A stretch of 37,909 nucleotides of DNA, taken from assembly GCA_030040155.1 (NCBI GenBank), contig JASHUG010000415.1, positions 1-37,909 on the forward strand. The letters are read 5' to 3'. Made by a program: the position numbers and the translations under genes. Of the stretch, positions 1 to 8,231 are shown one piece after another; position 1 is the first letter of the stretch, and the number at the start of each line of letters is the position of its first letter. The notes beneath the pieces are model-generated. The model made no database searches and was not told the DNA's origin. It was given only the letters and a program-made list of their open reading frames with translations. Source of the DNA: Streptosporangiaceae bacterium (GTDB lineage Bacteria; Actinomycetota; Actinomycetes; Streptosporangiales; Streptosporangiaceae).

Positions 1-111
1 GAGACGATGCCCGTACCTGGCTACGACTACCAGTCCTGGATGCTGGCGGAGGTCACGGCTCTCCGCAAGGCGGTCGTTGACAAGACCTCGACCGAAAAGC
101 TCGTGCCGTGA
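1..111 (+). CDS. Metal ABC transporter substrate-binding protein, C-terminal end (partial)
   Basis: Reading frame 1 is open from the window edge to the TGA at 109-111 and encodes 36 residues containing GYDYQSWMLAEV and ending in STEKLVP. This closing segment is typical of cluster A-I (ZnuA/TroA-like) extracytoplasmic zinc or manganese binding proteins. The TGA overlaps the GTG start of the ATPase gene by 4 bp, so it is the upstream member of the same operon. The N-terminal part, including the signal peptide and metal ligands, lies outside the window, so the metal cannot be inferred here. Confidence 0.75.
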   Translation, partial: ETMPVPGYDYQSWMLAEVTALRKAVVDKTSTEKLVP

Positions 112-992
112 CGCCAACGGAGGTCACCAGCGGCCCCGTCGACAGCCAGATCCTGACCGTCGACGGGGTCAGCGTCCGGCTTGGGGGCCGGCAGATACTG
201 GACGAAGTCCGGTTCTCCATCGGGCCGGGCGAACTGGTGGGCTTGATCGGGGCTAACGGCGCGGGCAAAACCACGCTGCTGCGGGTCATCCTCGGACTGC
301 AGGCCACTTCGGGCGGCCGCGTGCTCGTCAACGGAACGCCGGTGAGCGCCGGCCGCCGCGGGCTTATCGGTTACGTGCCGCAGAAGATCCAGCTCGACCC
401 GGACATCCCGGTCCGGGCCAGAGACCTGGTCGGCCTCGGCCTGGACGGCAACCGGCTAGGTATCCCGCTGCCGTCGCGCCGTCGGCGGCTACTCGTGGAA
501 GAGATGATCGACGCGGTCGACGCCCGCGCTTTTGCCAACCAGCGGGTGGGCAACCTCTCCGGCGGCGAGCAGCAGCGAATCATGATCGCGCACGCGCTGA
601 TCAGCCAGCCCCGCCTGCTGTTGCTGGACGAGCCGCTCGCCAACCTCGACATCCGGGCCTCGAACGAGGTCATCGCGCTGCTGGCGCGCATCACCACGGA
701 ACAGCAGGTCTCTGTGCTGATCTCGGCCCACGAGATGAACCCGCTGCTGCCGGTGATGGACCGCGTCGTCTACCTGGCCGGCGGCCGCGCAGCTAGCGGC
801 ACCACGGACGAGGTGATCCGCGAGGACGTGCTGAGCAAGCTGTACGGCTATCACATCGACGTGCTCAACGTGCACGGTCGGCTGCTGGTGATCGGGCACG
901 CGGACGACCGGTTCGAGATCCTGGTCGGCGACGAAAGCGCAGCGGCGCCCGGTCATGCTGGTCACTCCGATAGCGCGGCCGTGCAAAAGTGA
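108..992 (+). CDS. Metal (zinc/manganese-type) ABC transporter ATP-binding protein
   Basis: This 294-residue ATPase would energise the import of a divalent metal through the two permeases encoded next. Visible motifs are a Walker A GANGAGKT at residues 48-55, the ABC signature LSGGE at 150-154 and a Walker B LLLLDEP at 170-176, followed by the H-loop region SAHEMNP. The length and the C-terminal extension of about 40 residues fit the ZnuC/MntB group. The GTG start overlaps the preceding stop, and the gene's own TGA overlaps the GTG start of the permease gene, so translation is probably coupled. Metal specificity (Zn versus Mn or Fe) is inferred from family only. Confidence 0.9.
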   Translation: MTPTEVTSGPVDSQILTVDGVSVRLGGRQILDEVRFSIGPGELVGLIGANGAGKTTLLRVILGLQATSGGRVLVNGTPVSAGRRGLIGYVPQKIQLDPDIPVRARDLVGLGLDGNRLGIPLPSRRRRLLVEEMIDAVDARAFANQRVGNLSGGEQQRIMIAHALISQPRLLLLDEPLANLDIRASNEVIALLARITTEQQVSVLISAHEMNPLLPVMDRVVYLAGGRAASGTTDEVIREDVLSKLYGYHIDVLNVHGRLLVIGHADDRFEILVGDESAAAPGHAGHSDSAAVQK

Positions 993-1855
993 GGTGGCTC
1001 TTCTACCCGGGGTTCTTCAGCAGCTCCCCGGTGCACGTGGCGCTGGTCATCGGCGGCATCTCAGCGCTGGTGTGCGGCGTCGTCGGCACGTTCACGGTTC
1101 AGCGCGGCCAGTCCTACGCCGGCCACGCGCTGGCTGACCTGTCCGTGACCGGCGGATCGGCGTCGTTCCTGGCCAGTATCAGCCCGCTCTGGGGGTTCGC
1201 CGGGATGGGAGTGCTGGCCGCAGGGACGATGGACATGATCGGCGTGCGGAATCAGCGCGGGCGCGACCTGGCGACTGGCATCGTGCGCGGCGCCGGTCTT
1301 GGCCTCGCTGCGCTGTTCCTTTACTGGGATACGCAGCGCTCGAGCACGACCGGCGCATCGATAACCATCCTGTTCGGCTCGATGTTCACGATCGGGAACG
1401 GCTCCATTCCGCTGGTGGCCGCGTTCGCCGTGCCAGCGCTGCTCATCATCGGGCTGCTGTTCCGGCCGCTGCTGCTCAGCTCGGTCAGCGCCGACCTGGC
1501 CGCGGCTCGCGGAGTGCGAGTCCGGCTGGCCGGGCTCGCGTGCCTGGTCGCGATCGCGCTCGCCGTCTCGCTGGCGGCGATGACCGTCGGCGCGATCCTG
1601 TCGACTGCGCTGCTGGTCGGGCCCGCCGCGATCGCGCTGAAGGTGACTAGTACGCCGGGCAGCGCGACAATAACGGCGGCCGCGATCGGGGTGGCGGCGA
1701 CGTGGCTCGGCGTGCTGCTGGCCTACGACAGTTTCACCTGGCCGCCGAGCCACGACGGCTGGCCGGTGAGCTTCTTCATCGTTGCGCTGATCTTCGTCGC
1801 CTTCCTTGTCGCGCAGCCGATTGGGCGCAGGCGGATCCGCCAGGTGGAGGGATAA
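989..1855 (+). CDS. Metal ABC transporter permease (first of two)
   Basis: A 288-residue, strongly hydrophobic protein with about eight membrane segments belonging to the ABC-3 permease family (ZnuB/TroC-like). The family core is visible: the N-terminal VCGVVGTFTVQRGQSYAGHALADL region and the later LLSSVSADLAAARGVRV and MTVGAILSTALLVGPAAIA segments. The GTG start overlaps the ATPase stop by 4 bp. The second permease begins only 6 bp downstream. Two non-identical permeases imply a heterodimeric channel, as in TroCD or SitCD, rather than the ZnuB homodimer. No metalloregulator gene is visible in the window. Confidence 0.9.
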   Translation: MRWLFYPGFFSSSPVHVALVIGGISALVCGVVGTFTVQRGQSYAGHALADLSVTGGSASFLASISPLWGFAGMGVLAAGTMDMIGVRNQRGRDLATGIVRGAGLGLAALFLYWDTQRSSTTGASITILFGSMFTIGNGSIPLVAAFAVPALLIIGLLFRPLLLSSVSADLAAARGVRVRLAGLACLVAIALAVSLAAMTVGAILSTALLVGPAAIALKVTSTPGSATITAAAIGVAATWLGVLLAYDSFTWPPSHDGWPVSFFIVALIFVAFLVAQPIGRRRIRQVEG

Positions 1856-1861
1856 CCGCCG

Positions 1862-2695
1862 ATGTTCGCTCCGTTCATGGTCAACGCCTGGATCTCGGCG
1901 TCGATAGTGGCGGTCATTGCCGGCGTCGTCGGTTTCTTCGTCGTTCTCCGCGGTGCCGCATTCGTCGCTGACGCGGTCCCGCAGGGCGCGTTCGCCGGTG
2001 CCGCGGGGGCCAGCCTGCTTGGCATCAACACACTGATCGGGCTGGCCGTGTTCGCGCTCGCCGGGTCCCTCGGCATCGGCTGGCTGAGCAGGCGCGGCAG
2101 GCGTGATGTCGCCACTGCGCTGATCCTGGTCATGATGCTCGGACTGGGCGCGCTGTTCCTTAGCTTCACCGTCGAATACTCGTCGGAGATCTTCTCGCTG
2201 CTGTTCGGTGAGGTGCTGGGCGTCAGCACAAACGAGATCCTGCCGATCGCGCTGCTCGGCATCGCGTGCATACTCGCGATCGGGGTGCTATACCGGCCGC
2301 TCCTGCTGAGCTCGCTCGCGCCCGAGTCCGCGGCTGCGCGCGGCATCCGCCTGGGCTGGCTTGAGGTGGCATTCCTGGTCATCGTCGGCGTCGCCGCCAG
2401 CATGACGCTGCCGGTGGTCGGCGCCCTGCTGATCTTCAGCTTGATGATCGGGCCGCCGGCCGCGGCCCGGTCGCTGACCAGTAACCCGGCACTCGCGATC
2501 GGCCTGTCGGTGGTGCTGGCCCTGGCCACGGTCTGGATCGCGATCGCGGCGGCGTTCGAGACCAACTGGCCGATCGGCTTTTTCGTCGGGGTCGGCGGGG
2601 GCGTGTGCTACGCGATCGGCCGGGTAATCGCGGCCGTGCGCGGATCCCGGACCCGCCGAGCGCCGGCCATCACGATCGCCGCGGCAGCTGAATGA
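1862..2695 (+). CDS. Metal ABC transporter permease (second of two)
   Basis: A 277-residue ABC-3 family membrane protein, paralogous to the preceding permease. It shares the VVGFFVVLRGAAFVADAVPQGAFAG segment and the LLLSSLAPESAAARGIRLG and LPVVGALLIFSLMIGPPAAA blocks. Translation starts at ATG 1862 behind the purine-rich GGTGGAGGGA of the upstream gene's end. It is the last gene of the importer operon. Its 3' end overlaps by 26 bp the 3' end of a convergent minus-strand gene, so there is no room for a separate terminator. With the ATPase and the binding protein it forms a complete importer. Confidence 0.9.
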   Translation: MFAPFMVNAWISASIVAVIAGVVGFFVVLRGAAFVADAVPQGAFAGAAGASLLGINTLIGLAVFALAGSLGIGWLSRRGRRDVATALILVMMLGLGALFLSFTVEYSSEIFSLLFGEVLGVSTNEILPIALLGIACILAIGVLYRPLLLSSLAPESAAARGIRLGWLEVAFLVIVGVAASMTLPVVGALLIFSLMIGPPAAARSLTSNPALAIGLSVVLALATVWIAIAAAFETNWPIGFFVGVGGGVCYAIGRVIAAVRGSRTRRAPAITIAAAAE

Positions 2696-3653
2696 ACTGG
2701 ATGACGGGCGGCGGAGTGAACTTGACCAGCCGGAAGCCAGCCGGAATCGGCTCGCTGAACTGGTGGAGATTGCCCGGTGTCGCCAATAGCCAGCGATAGT
2801 CGGCCAGGACTGACCATCGATTGCCGGTCGTGGTGAAAACGAGGCTCTGCACGGGCAGGTAGGTCGCCGGGTCTACCCAGATGATCTGCCTCGGAGTCGG
2901 CATGCCAACGGAGATGATCTTAATCGCGTCGACTCCAGCTACGCGCTGCCGGCCTGCCAGCCTGAGGAGACCGCACCGCAGGTAATAGCGCAGCCAGGGG
3001 CCCGACGTCGGCCCCCCGGGCAAGAACAGCGGCGCTAGAACCGCCGCTGGCGGGAGCGTCTGCCTGCAGCTCGCGGGCGGAGCGAACAGCACCGCGCGCA
3101 TGGATGGGGTCGACGCCCGCCACCAGGTCCTGGTGATGTAGTCGACTCCGGTATCGACGGCGTCTTTTCCGCTTCCGCGCGACAGCGCGGGATAGGCGAC
3201 GGCTTCGTCAAGCAACAGGCGGTCGTTGGCCGCATAGGCCGTCTCTCGCTGGCTGTCGTGATAACTCCACGTCGTCGTGGCGTCGGCCGTGACCGTGTGG
3301 CCGGGGGCAGCGAAGTGCTGCCCGATGCCGTAGTAGACGCCATGCACGACCTCCACTTTCGTCGCGCCGCTGGCCGCGACGCTGTCCTCGGCGTGCTGCA
3401 CTACGTCGGCGACCGTCTGCGTTCGCAGCGTGGTCGAACTCGGCTGCCGCGGCCCGGCGGTAGTCGCTAGCGGCACGACGAGAGCCAGGCCCGCGGCGGT
3501 CACGGCGGTCAGCCCGGAGCGCAGGACGTACTGGCGCCGTCGATGCTGCCGGCGGGCCCGGCGAGCCAGGGCGGCCAGCTCCGCGGGGAGCCGGACGGCC
3601 GCCGCTCGCCGCTGCAGGCTGTCGGTCACGAGATCTTCAAAGCTTGTGCCCAT
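2670..3653 (-). CDS. Single-pass membrane protein partnered with SigE-family sigma factor (anti-sigma-like)
   Basis: A 327-residue protein without a recognised enzymatic motif. Residues 1-45 are cytoplasmic-like and very basic (RRARRQHRRRQYVLR). They are followed by one hydrophobic segment (about 46-66) and a roughly 260-residue extracytoplasmic part that includes WVDPATYLPVQSLVF, reminiscent of lipoprotein-like beta domains that sense the envelope. It starts at ATG 3653 with a clear GGAGGAAG site, 17 bp after the sigma factor stop, so the two genes form an operon. Sigma followed by a membrane partner suggests a regulator of sigma activity, but no zinc-binding anti-sigma motif (HxxxCxxC) is present. 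The role is inferred from context. Confidence 0.6.
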   Translation of the reverse strand: MGTSFEDLVTDSLQRRAAAVRLPAELAALARRARRQHRRRQYVLRSGLTAVTAAGLALVVPLATTAGPRQPSSTTLRTQTVADVVQHAEDSVAASGATKVEVVHGVYYGIGQHFAAPGHTVTADATTTWSYHDSQRETAYAANDRLLLDEAVAYPALSRGSGKDAVDTGVDYITRTWWRASTPSMRAVLFAPPASCRQTLPPAAVLAPLFLPGGPTSGPWLRYYLRCGLLRLAGRQRVAGVDAIKIISVGMPTPRQIIWVDPATYLPVQSLVFTTTGNRWSVLADYRWLLATPGNLHQFSEPIPAGFRLVKFTPPPVIQFIQLPRRS

Positions 3654-3670
3654 GGTCTTCCTCCACCGCT

Positions 3671-4201
3671 TCAGTGCTCATGCCCGGCCAGTTCGGCGTC
3701 ACTGGTCAGCCAGGATGCTGCGAGTTCGCGCATGCGCTTAAGGCCGCGCGACGCGGCGGCCTTGACCGTGCCCTCGGTGCAGCCCAGCACCTCGGCGGTC
3801 TCGGCCTCGGTGAACTGCTCCCAGTACCGCAGCACGATGACGGCGCGCTGCTGCGGCGACAGCTGACGCAGCGTCCCGATCAGGGCGTCACGCAGGTCCA
3901 CGGCCGCGGCCACGTCCGGTGCCGCGCTCGGCTGGTCGGCTCGGACCAGCGGCAACTTGCGGTGCCACGTGCTACTCCGCCGCCAGCCATCGGCGGCCAG
4001 GTTGTAGAGCGTCCGCCGCAGGTATGCCTCCAGGCTGCCGTCGACCGCCCGGCGCTGCCTGACCACTCGCTCTAGCGCCGCCTGGAGCAGGTCCTCGCCG
4101 TCCTGCTGGCTCCCGGCAAGCAGCACCGCTGACCGCAGCAGTTGCGCGCCGCGGTCGGACATCAGGCGCTCCAGCTGGTCACCGTTCGCCGGCTCCGGCA
4201 T
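3671..4201 (-). CDS. SigE-family RNA polymerase sigma factor (ECF-like)
   Basis: A 176-residue sigma-70-like factor with region 2 (DGEDLLQAALERVVRQ) and region 4 (LSPQQRAVIVLRYWEQFTEAETAEVLGCTEGTVKAAASRGLKRMREL). Region 3 is missing, as in extracytoplasmic-function factors. The sequence style fits the actinobacterial SigE-type group, which lacks dedicated zinc anti-sigma factors. It starts at ATG 4201 behind the strong site GAGGAGGTAGCC. The next gene downstream is its probable membrane partner. A second, distant paralogous pair lies at 34615-36508. It should direct transcription in response to an envelope signal; its targets are not visible. Confidence 0.88.
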   Translation of the reverse strand: MPEPANGDQLERLMSDRGAQLLRSAVLLAGSQQDGEDLLQAALERVVRQRRAVDGSLEAYLRRTLYNLAADGWRRSSTWHRKLPLVRADQPSAAPDVAAAVDLRDALIGTLRQLSPQQRAVIVLRYWEQFTEAETAEVLGCTEGTVKAAASRGLKRMRELAASWLTSDAELAGHEH

Positions 4202-4285
4202 TGGCTACCTCCTCGTCCTGCTGACCAGAACGAAGGAGCAGCGGCAAGGGTTGACGATGGAGAGCAAGTTGGGCGCAACTCCGCC

Positions 4286-4303
4286 CCGTCGGCAGGGCGA
4301 CGG
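4286..4303 (-). terminator. Hairpin after the truncated response regulator gene
   Basis: A perfect 6-bp stem CCGTCG/CGACGG with a 6-nt loop lies 2 bp beyond the TAA of the response regulator gene. There is no U-tract, as is common for actinomycete terminators. It separates that gene from the sigma factor operon. Confidence 0.4.
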
Positions 4304-4305
4304 CT

Positions 4306-4965
4306 TTACCGCTGGACGAGGCCGGCTTCGTGCGCGAGCAGGCCGGCCTGCGTGCGGTTGGCCAGGCCGAGCTTGTCCAGCATCCGCGACACGTAGCCCT
4401 TGACCGTCGCCTCGGACAGGTACAGCCGCCCCGCGATCTGCGCGTTCGACAGGCCCTCGCCGAGGCAGGCGAGCACCTCGGTATCGCGTTCGGTTAGCTG
4501 GCTGACCAGCTTGCGGGCCTTGTCCTTCGCCGGCTGGCTGTCGGCGGACGCGGCGATCAGACGCCGGGCCGCGGCCGGGGACAGCACCGTGTGCCCCTCC
4601 GCCGCCACCCGCACCAGGCCGATCAGGTCTTCCGGCCGAGTCGACTTGACCAGGAAGCCGGACGCGCCGGCCCGCAGCGCGCGCAGCACGTACTGATCGG
4701 CGTCGAACGTGGTGAGCACGACCATGACCGGCGGGCTGGCCAGCTTGCCGATGTGCTCGATCGCGGTAATCCCGTCGACACCCGGCATGCGCAAGTCCAT
4801 GAGCACGACGTCCGGCTTGGCCCGCACGACGGCCTCGACCCCGGCTGCTCCGTCATGGGCCTGGTCAACCACCTCGATATCCCCGGCGGAGCCGAGAATC
4901 GTGCGCAGGTGCGCGCTGGGAACCCAGGCCCGAGTAACCTCAGCGCGCCGAATCCGCAAGATCAA
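4306..4965 (-). pseudogene. NarL/LuxR-type response regulator lacking its N-terminal acidic pocket
   Basis: From the DIEVV block onward this is a normal NarL-family regulator: phospho-acceptor Asp in DVVLMDLRMPG, switch residues (VLTTFDADQYVLRALRAGASGFLVKS, with Thr and Lys), and a LuxR HTH (LTERDTEVLACLGEGLSNAQIAGRLYLSEATVKGYVSRMLDKLGL). The first about 18 residues do not match the family: the beta-1 strand and the conserved Asp-Asp pair that binds Mg2+ are absent. The only start codons are weak ones (TTG 4965) inside the end of the neighbouring hydrolase gene. No frame upstream encodes the missing part and no histidine kinase is nearby. The 5' end was probably deleted; a phosphorylation-independent regulator is an alternative. 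Confidence 0.7.
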
Positions 4966-5638
4966 TCAGGGCCCGGCTGACGGCGGTCGGGTCCACGATT
5001 TGATGGAGGTGCTCGCCCGCGGTCGTGCGGACCGGCCAGCCCCGCGCGCGGGCCAGGTCGGCCTGCCCTGCGTAGGCCGGGCTGAACAGGAGGTAACCGC
5101 CCGGATGCTCGTCCCAGCCGGCCGGCGCAGGGACCTGCTCCAGGTAGTACGCGAGCGGCAGCCTGGGCTGCTCGGCGGTCACCACGCGCCGGACCTCATC
5201 GTCGGAGAACATCGGCGCGACGTCCTCCTCTGACCACCAGTCCGTCCACCGCGGCAGCCGCCCGTCGGGGCCGGCGAGGTCGCGCAGGAACGGCAGGAAC
5301 TCGTCCTCGGCCAGCGGCGTGCTGCCCGTCGCCGACGGGACAGTGGCGTCGGCGAAGATGCAAGCCGCTACGGGCTGGGTCAGTCCGTCCACCAGGACCG
5401 GGGCGAACACCCCGGCGTTGCTGTGCAAGACCAATGCGACCGGCTGATCGCCGGTCAGCCCGGTCATGCCCGCGCGGACCGCTGCGACTACGCGCGGCCA
5501 GAACGGCGGCTCGCCGTCGCCCACCTCGAGCAGCGACGGTACAAGGGCCTGATGGCCTGCCGCAGTCAGCCGTGCGGTTACCGGCTGCCAGGTCGAGGGC
5601 CCGACCGAGGGACTGTGGACCAGCACGAATACGGCCAT
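4940..5638 (-). CDS. Alpha/beta hydrolase
   Basis: A 232-residue alpha/beta-hydrolase-fold protein. It begins with the family strand MAVFVLVHSP and has the nucleophile elbow LHSNAG (Ser73). Near the C-terminus, GEHLHQIVDP could supply the catalytic histidine. ATG 5638 is chosen because homology starts there; a GTG 51 bp upstream in the same frame is possible. Its 3' end runs into the truncated response regulator, consistent with a deletion junction just after the stop. The substrate is unknown. It is a short, lid-poor member similar to hydrolases annotated only by fold. Confidence 0.75.
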   Translation of the reverse strand: MAVFVLVHSPSVGPSTWQPVTARLTAAGHQALVPSLLEVGDGEPPFWPRVVAAVRAGMTGLTGDQPVALVLHSNAGVFAPVLVDGLTQPVAACIFADATVPSATGSTPLAEDEFLPFLRDLAGPDGRLPRWTDWWSEEDVAPMFSDDEVRRVVTAEQPRLPLAYYLEQVPAPAGWDEHPGGYLLFSPAYAGQADLARARGWPVRTTAGEHLHQIVDPTAVSRALIDLADSAR

Positions 5639-5711
5639 CTCCCAACTCTGCCAGTCCAGATCACGCCCGGCGGCTCCGTCATCCACGGGCGAACAAGCCG
5701 CCCGCGGCCGG

Positions 5712-6323
5712 TCACTCAGTGTCCGCCCAGAGATCAGTGATGGCGATCCCGAGCTCAGCCAGCATCTGGCGCAGCAGTGGCAGCGACAGGCCGATGACGG
5801 TGCCCGGATCGCCGTCGATGCCCTCGACGAACGGTGCTCCCCGTCCGTCGATGCTGAACCCGCCGGCCAGGGAGCACGGCTCGCCCGTAGCCACGTAGGC
5901 GGCCAGCTCGGCCTCGGTGGGCGTGCCGAATCGCACGAGCGTTGCCGCCACGTCACGAACGCGCCGACCGGTCGGGCCATCGATGAGGCAGTGCCCCGTG
6001 CAGAGAGTGCCCTCCCGGCCGGCGATCTTGCGCCACCCGGCGGCGGCCTGGTCCGGCGTCGCGGGCTTGCCGAGCGGCTGTCCCTCGAAGTCGAGCAGCG
6101 AGTCGCAGCCGAGCACCAGCGCGGACGGGTGGAGGCTGGCCACCGCCGACGCTTTGCGGTCGGCGAGGATCGCGACCATCGCCGCGGTCTCCAGGCGCTC
6201 GTCACAGGTCTCGTCGACGCCGCTGACCACGACCTGCGGCTCGATGCCGGCGTGCCGCAGGAGTTCCAGACGCCCGGCCGAGCCCGATGCCAGGACGAGG
6301 GTGACTGGCGCCGATCGCGTCAT
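5712..6323 (-). CDS. Maf-like nucleoside triphosphate pyrophosphatase
   Basis: A 203-residue member of the Maf/HAM1-like family, which hydrolyses non-canonical or surplus nucleoside triphosphates to monophosphates and pyrophosphate in the cytoplasm. The N-terminal signature LASGSAGRLELLRHAGI is followed by SGVDE, the substrate-pocket segment VLGCDSLLDFEGQPLGKP and, later, GGFSIDGRGAPFVEGIDGDPGTVIGLSLP. This last block is the diagnostic end of the family. The length matches the usual 190-215. It lies 23 bp upstream of the GDSL gene's stop, with all of these genes on the minus strand. The start ATG at 6323 fits the start of homology. Confidence 0.9.
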   Translation of the reverse strand: MTRSAPVTLVLASGSAGRLELLRHAGIEPQVVVSGVDETCDERLETAAMVAILADRKASAVASLHPSALVLGCDSLLDFEGQPLGKPATPDQAAAGWRKIAGREGTLCTGHCLIDGPTGRRVRDVAATLVRFGTPTEAELAAYVATGEPCSLAGGFSIDGRGAPFVEGIDGDPGTVIGLSLPLLRQMLAELGIAITDLWADTE

Positions 6324-6346
6324 CGGGTCAGGGTAGCAGCGACGGC

Positions 6347-7123
6347 TCAGGCACCCATTGGCTCAAGCGGGAGCAGGTCAGGGCGTTTGGGCAGCATGCC
6401 GTCGCCGCTGGAGATGCCGCGCAGCCGTCGCTGCAGCCACGGCGCGGCGTAGGTCCTGGCCCAGTGCAGGTCGTCGCGGCGGGCCGCAAGCCAGTGTGGC
6501 TTGTCCGGCCCGGCTGCCAGCGGCTCACGCCAGTCCTCGCTGACCGGCACGCCGACGACCTCGCAGGCCCGCAGCGCGACCCGCCGGTGCCCGTCCGCTG
6601 CCAGGTGCAGCCGGTCCGCGCACCACTCGCGCCGGTCGGCCAGGACTGACATCGTCCACAGGTCGACCTGCAGGCAGTCGTGCCGCCTGGCGATCTCGCG
6701 GAGCCCGTCGTTATAGGCGGCTGCCTTGTCGCGCACCAGCCGGATCAGCGGGAATCCGCCTGGATCGAAGCCGGTGAACAGCAGGATCTGAGTGCCCGCC
6801 GCGCGAAGGGCGGCCACTGCCTGCTCGAACGAGGCCGCCAGCGCAGCCGGATCAGCTTTGGGACGGAGCAGGTCATTGCCGCCGGCAGCGATGCTGACCA
6901 GATCAGGCGCCAGGCCGAGAGCGGCCGGCAGTTGATCGCTGACCACCTGGCGAAGGAGCTTGCCGCGGATCGCTAGATTCGCATACCGCAGTCCGGGAGA
7001 CTCGGCGGCGAGCCGCCGCGCGAACCGGTCGGCCCAGCCCTGGCAGGTCCCGTCCGGGTAGAGGTCGCCGACGCCCTCGGTGAAGCTGTCGCCGAGCGCC
7101 ACGAATGATCCGATCGACGGCAT
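6347..7123 (-). CDS. SGNH/GDSL-family hydrolase (esterase)
   Basis: A 258-residue hydrolase with all SGNH blocks: block I VALGDSFTEG (nucleophile Ser13), the glycine of block II in the NLAIRGK region, block III AAGGNDLL (Asn) and block V DRLHL (Asp-x-x-His). No signal peptide is visible, so it is probably a cytoplasmic esterase or deacylase. ATG 7123 is preferred because the GDSL strand begins immediately and a GGGAGGG site lies about 10 nt upstream; the open frame extends further but without homology. It is transcribed divergently from the NAD kinase gene across 237 bp. Confidence 0.88.
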   Translation of the reverse strand: MPSIGSFVALGDSFTEGVGDLYPDGTCQGWADRFARRLAAESPGLRYANLAIRGKLLRQVVSDQLPAALGLAPDLVSIAAGGNDLLRPKADPAALAASFEQAVAALRAAGTQILLFTGFDPGGFPLIRLVRDKAAAYNDGLREIARRHDCLQVDLWTMSVLADRREWCADRLHLAADGHRRVALRACEVVGVPVSEDWREPLAAGPDKPHWLAARRDDLHWARTYAAPWLQRRLRGISSGDGMLPKRPDLLPLEPMGA

Positions 7124-7360
7124 TCCCGTGTGACCCTCCCGCCCCGAAGCCAGCATTTCGGGCTGCCGCACAGCAAACCCGCACGTCAGGCTAGCACTGG
7201 TGCGAACCAGAGCTGATCGGGCCGGGATCGAGTGGCAGCGGGCCGTGTGCTGTGAGCAGCCGGCAGCGTGACTCGTCTGCCGGTCGGCGAGATCATGGTG
7301 GAGTGAGCAACTGGTACTGCCCGCCGCGCGCCGGCCCGCGAACCGCGAGCGAGGGCTGAG

Positions 7361-8224
7361 ATGCATGTCGTCGGCATGGTGCTGCACCCCGAGCGCGACT
7401 CGGCCGATGCGGTCAATGCCGTCCTCCAATGGGCGGCGCGACGGCAGATTGAGGTGCTCGGGATCGATGCCGAGGTCGGGCGGCTGAACTGCGCCGCCGT
7501 CGCGGTCTCGGCCAGCGAGCTGGGCCGCCGGTCCGACCTGGTCGTCAGCCTGGGCGGGGACGGGACGATGCTGCGGGCGATGCGGATAGCGGACCGGCAG
7601 CAGGCTCCGGTGCTCGGGGTGAACCTGGGCAAGCTCGGCTTCCTGGCCGAGGTCGACGTGCCCGACCTGCCGGACGCGCTGTCGGCCATCGACGCGAAGG
7701 AGTTCACGGTCGAACCGCGGCTGGCGGTCGACGCTGTCATCGACGGCCAGGTGGTGACCGCCTTCAACGACATTGCCCTGGTCCGCTACCCAGGACAGCC
7801 GATAGCGCAGGTGGCGGTGCGGGCGGGCGGCCAGCCGTTCGTGAGCTATGCGGCGGACGCGGTGGTCGTCGCGACTCCGACGGGCTCAACCGCGTACAGC
7901 TTCTCGGCGGGCGGGCCGATCGTGAGCCCGGCCGTGGAGGCACTGCTGGTCACGCCGGCGGCGCCGCACTCGGCTTACAACCGCGGCCTGATCCTGTCGG
8001 TGCATGACAGCCTGGAGCTTGACCTGCTGCCCGGCTGCGGGCAGCTCGCGGTCGAGGTCGACGGCCAGGCCGCGGCGAACGTGAGCCAGGGGGACCGGAT
8101 AGCGGTGGAACCCCGCCCGGCTGCCGCACATGTCGTGCGGCTCGGCCGCACCACCTTCTACCAGCGGGCGCGCCGCAAGCTGAGGCTCACCGACTCGGCG
8201 GAGATCAGCGTCGTGTGGCCCTAG
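7361..8224 (+). CDS. nadK: NAD kinase
   Basis: A 287-residue ATP-NAD kinase, which phosphorylates NAD to NADP in the cytoplasm. It has the GGDGT motif at residues 65-69 with the surrounding VVSLGGDGTMLRA, then GVNLGKLGFLAEV, FNDIAL (the N-D pair that contacts NAD) and the glycine-rich ATPTGSTAYSFSAGGPIV. ATG 7361 follows GAGGGCTGAG. The usual actinobacterial nadK lies between tlyA and recN. This one sits between a GDSL esterase and a secreted protease, so it may be a second copy. The gene converges on the protease gene with only 7 bp between them. Confidence 0.93.
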   Translation: MHVVGMVLHPERDSADAVNAVLQWAARRQIEVLGIDAEVGRLNCAAVAVSASELGRRSDLVVSLGGDGTMLRAMRIADRQQAPVLGVNLGKLGFLAEVDVPDLPDALSAIDAKEFTVEPRLAVDAVIDGQVVTAFNDIALVRYPGQPIAQVAVRAGGQPFVSYAADAVVVATPTGSTAYSFSAGGPIVSPAVEALLVTPAAPHSAYNRGLILSVHDSLELDLLPGCGQLAVEVDGQAAANVSQGDRIAVEPRPAAAHVVRLGRTTFYQRARRKLRLTDSAEISVVWP

Positions 8225-8231
8225 CCATCGG

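Noticed and set aside
5639-6205. N-terminal extension of the hydrolase frame to 421 codons
   Set aside because: The extension overlaps the Maf gene in another frame and is Arg/Ser-rich without homology. The hydrolase begins at ATG 5638.
7303-7359. 18-residue open frame just before nadK
   Set aside because: It could be a leader peptide, but there is no run of regulatory codons, no attenuator structure was seen and the coding evidence is nil.
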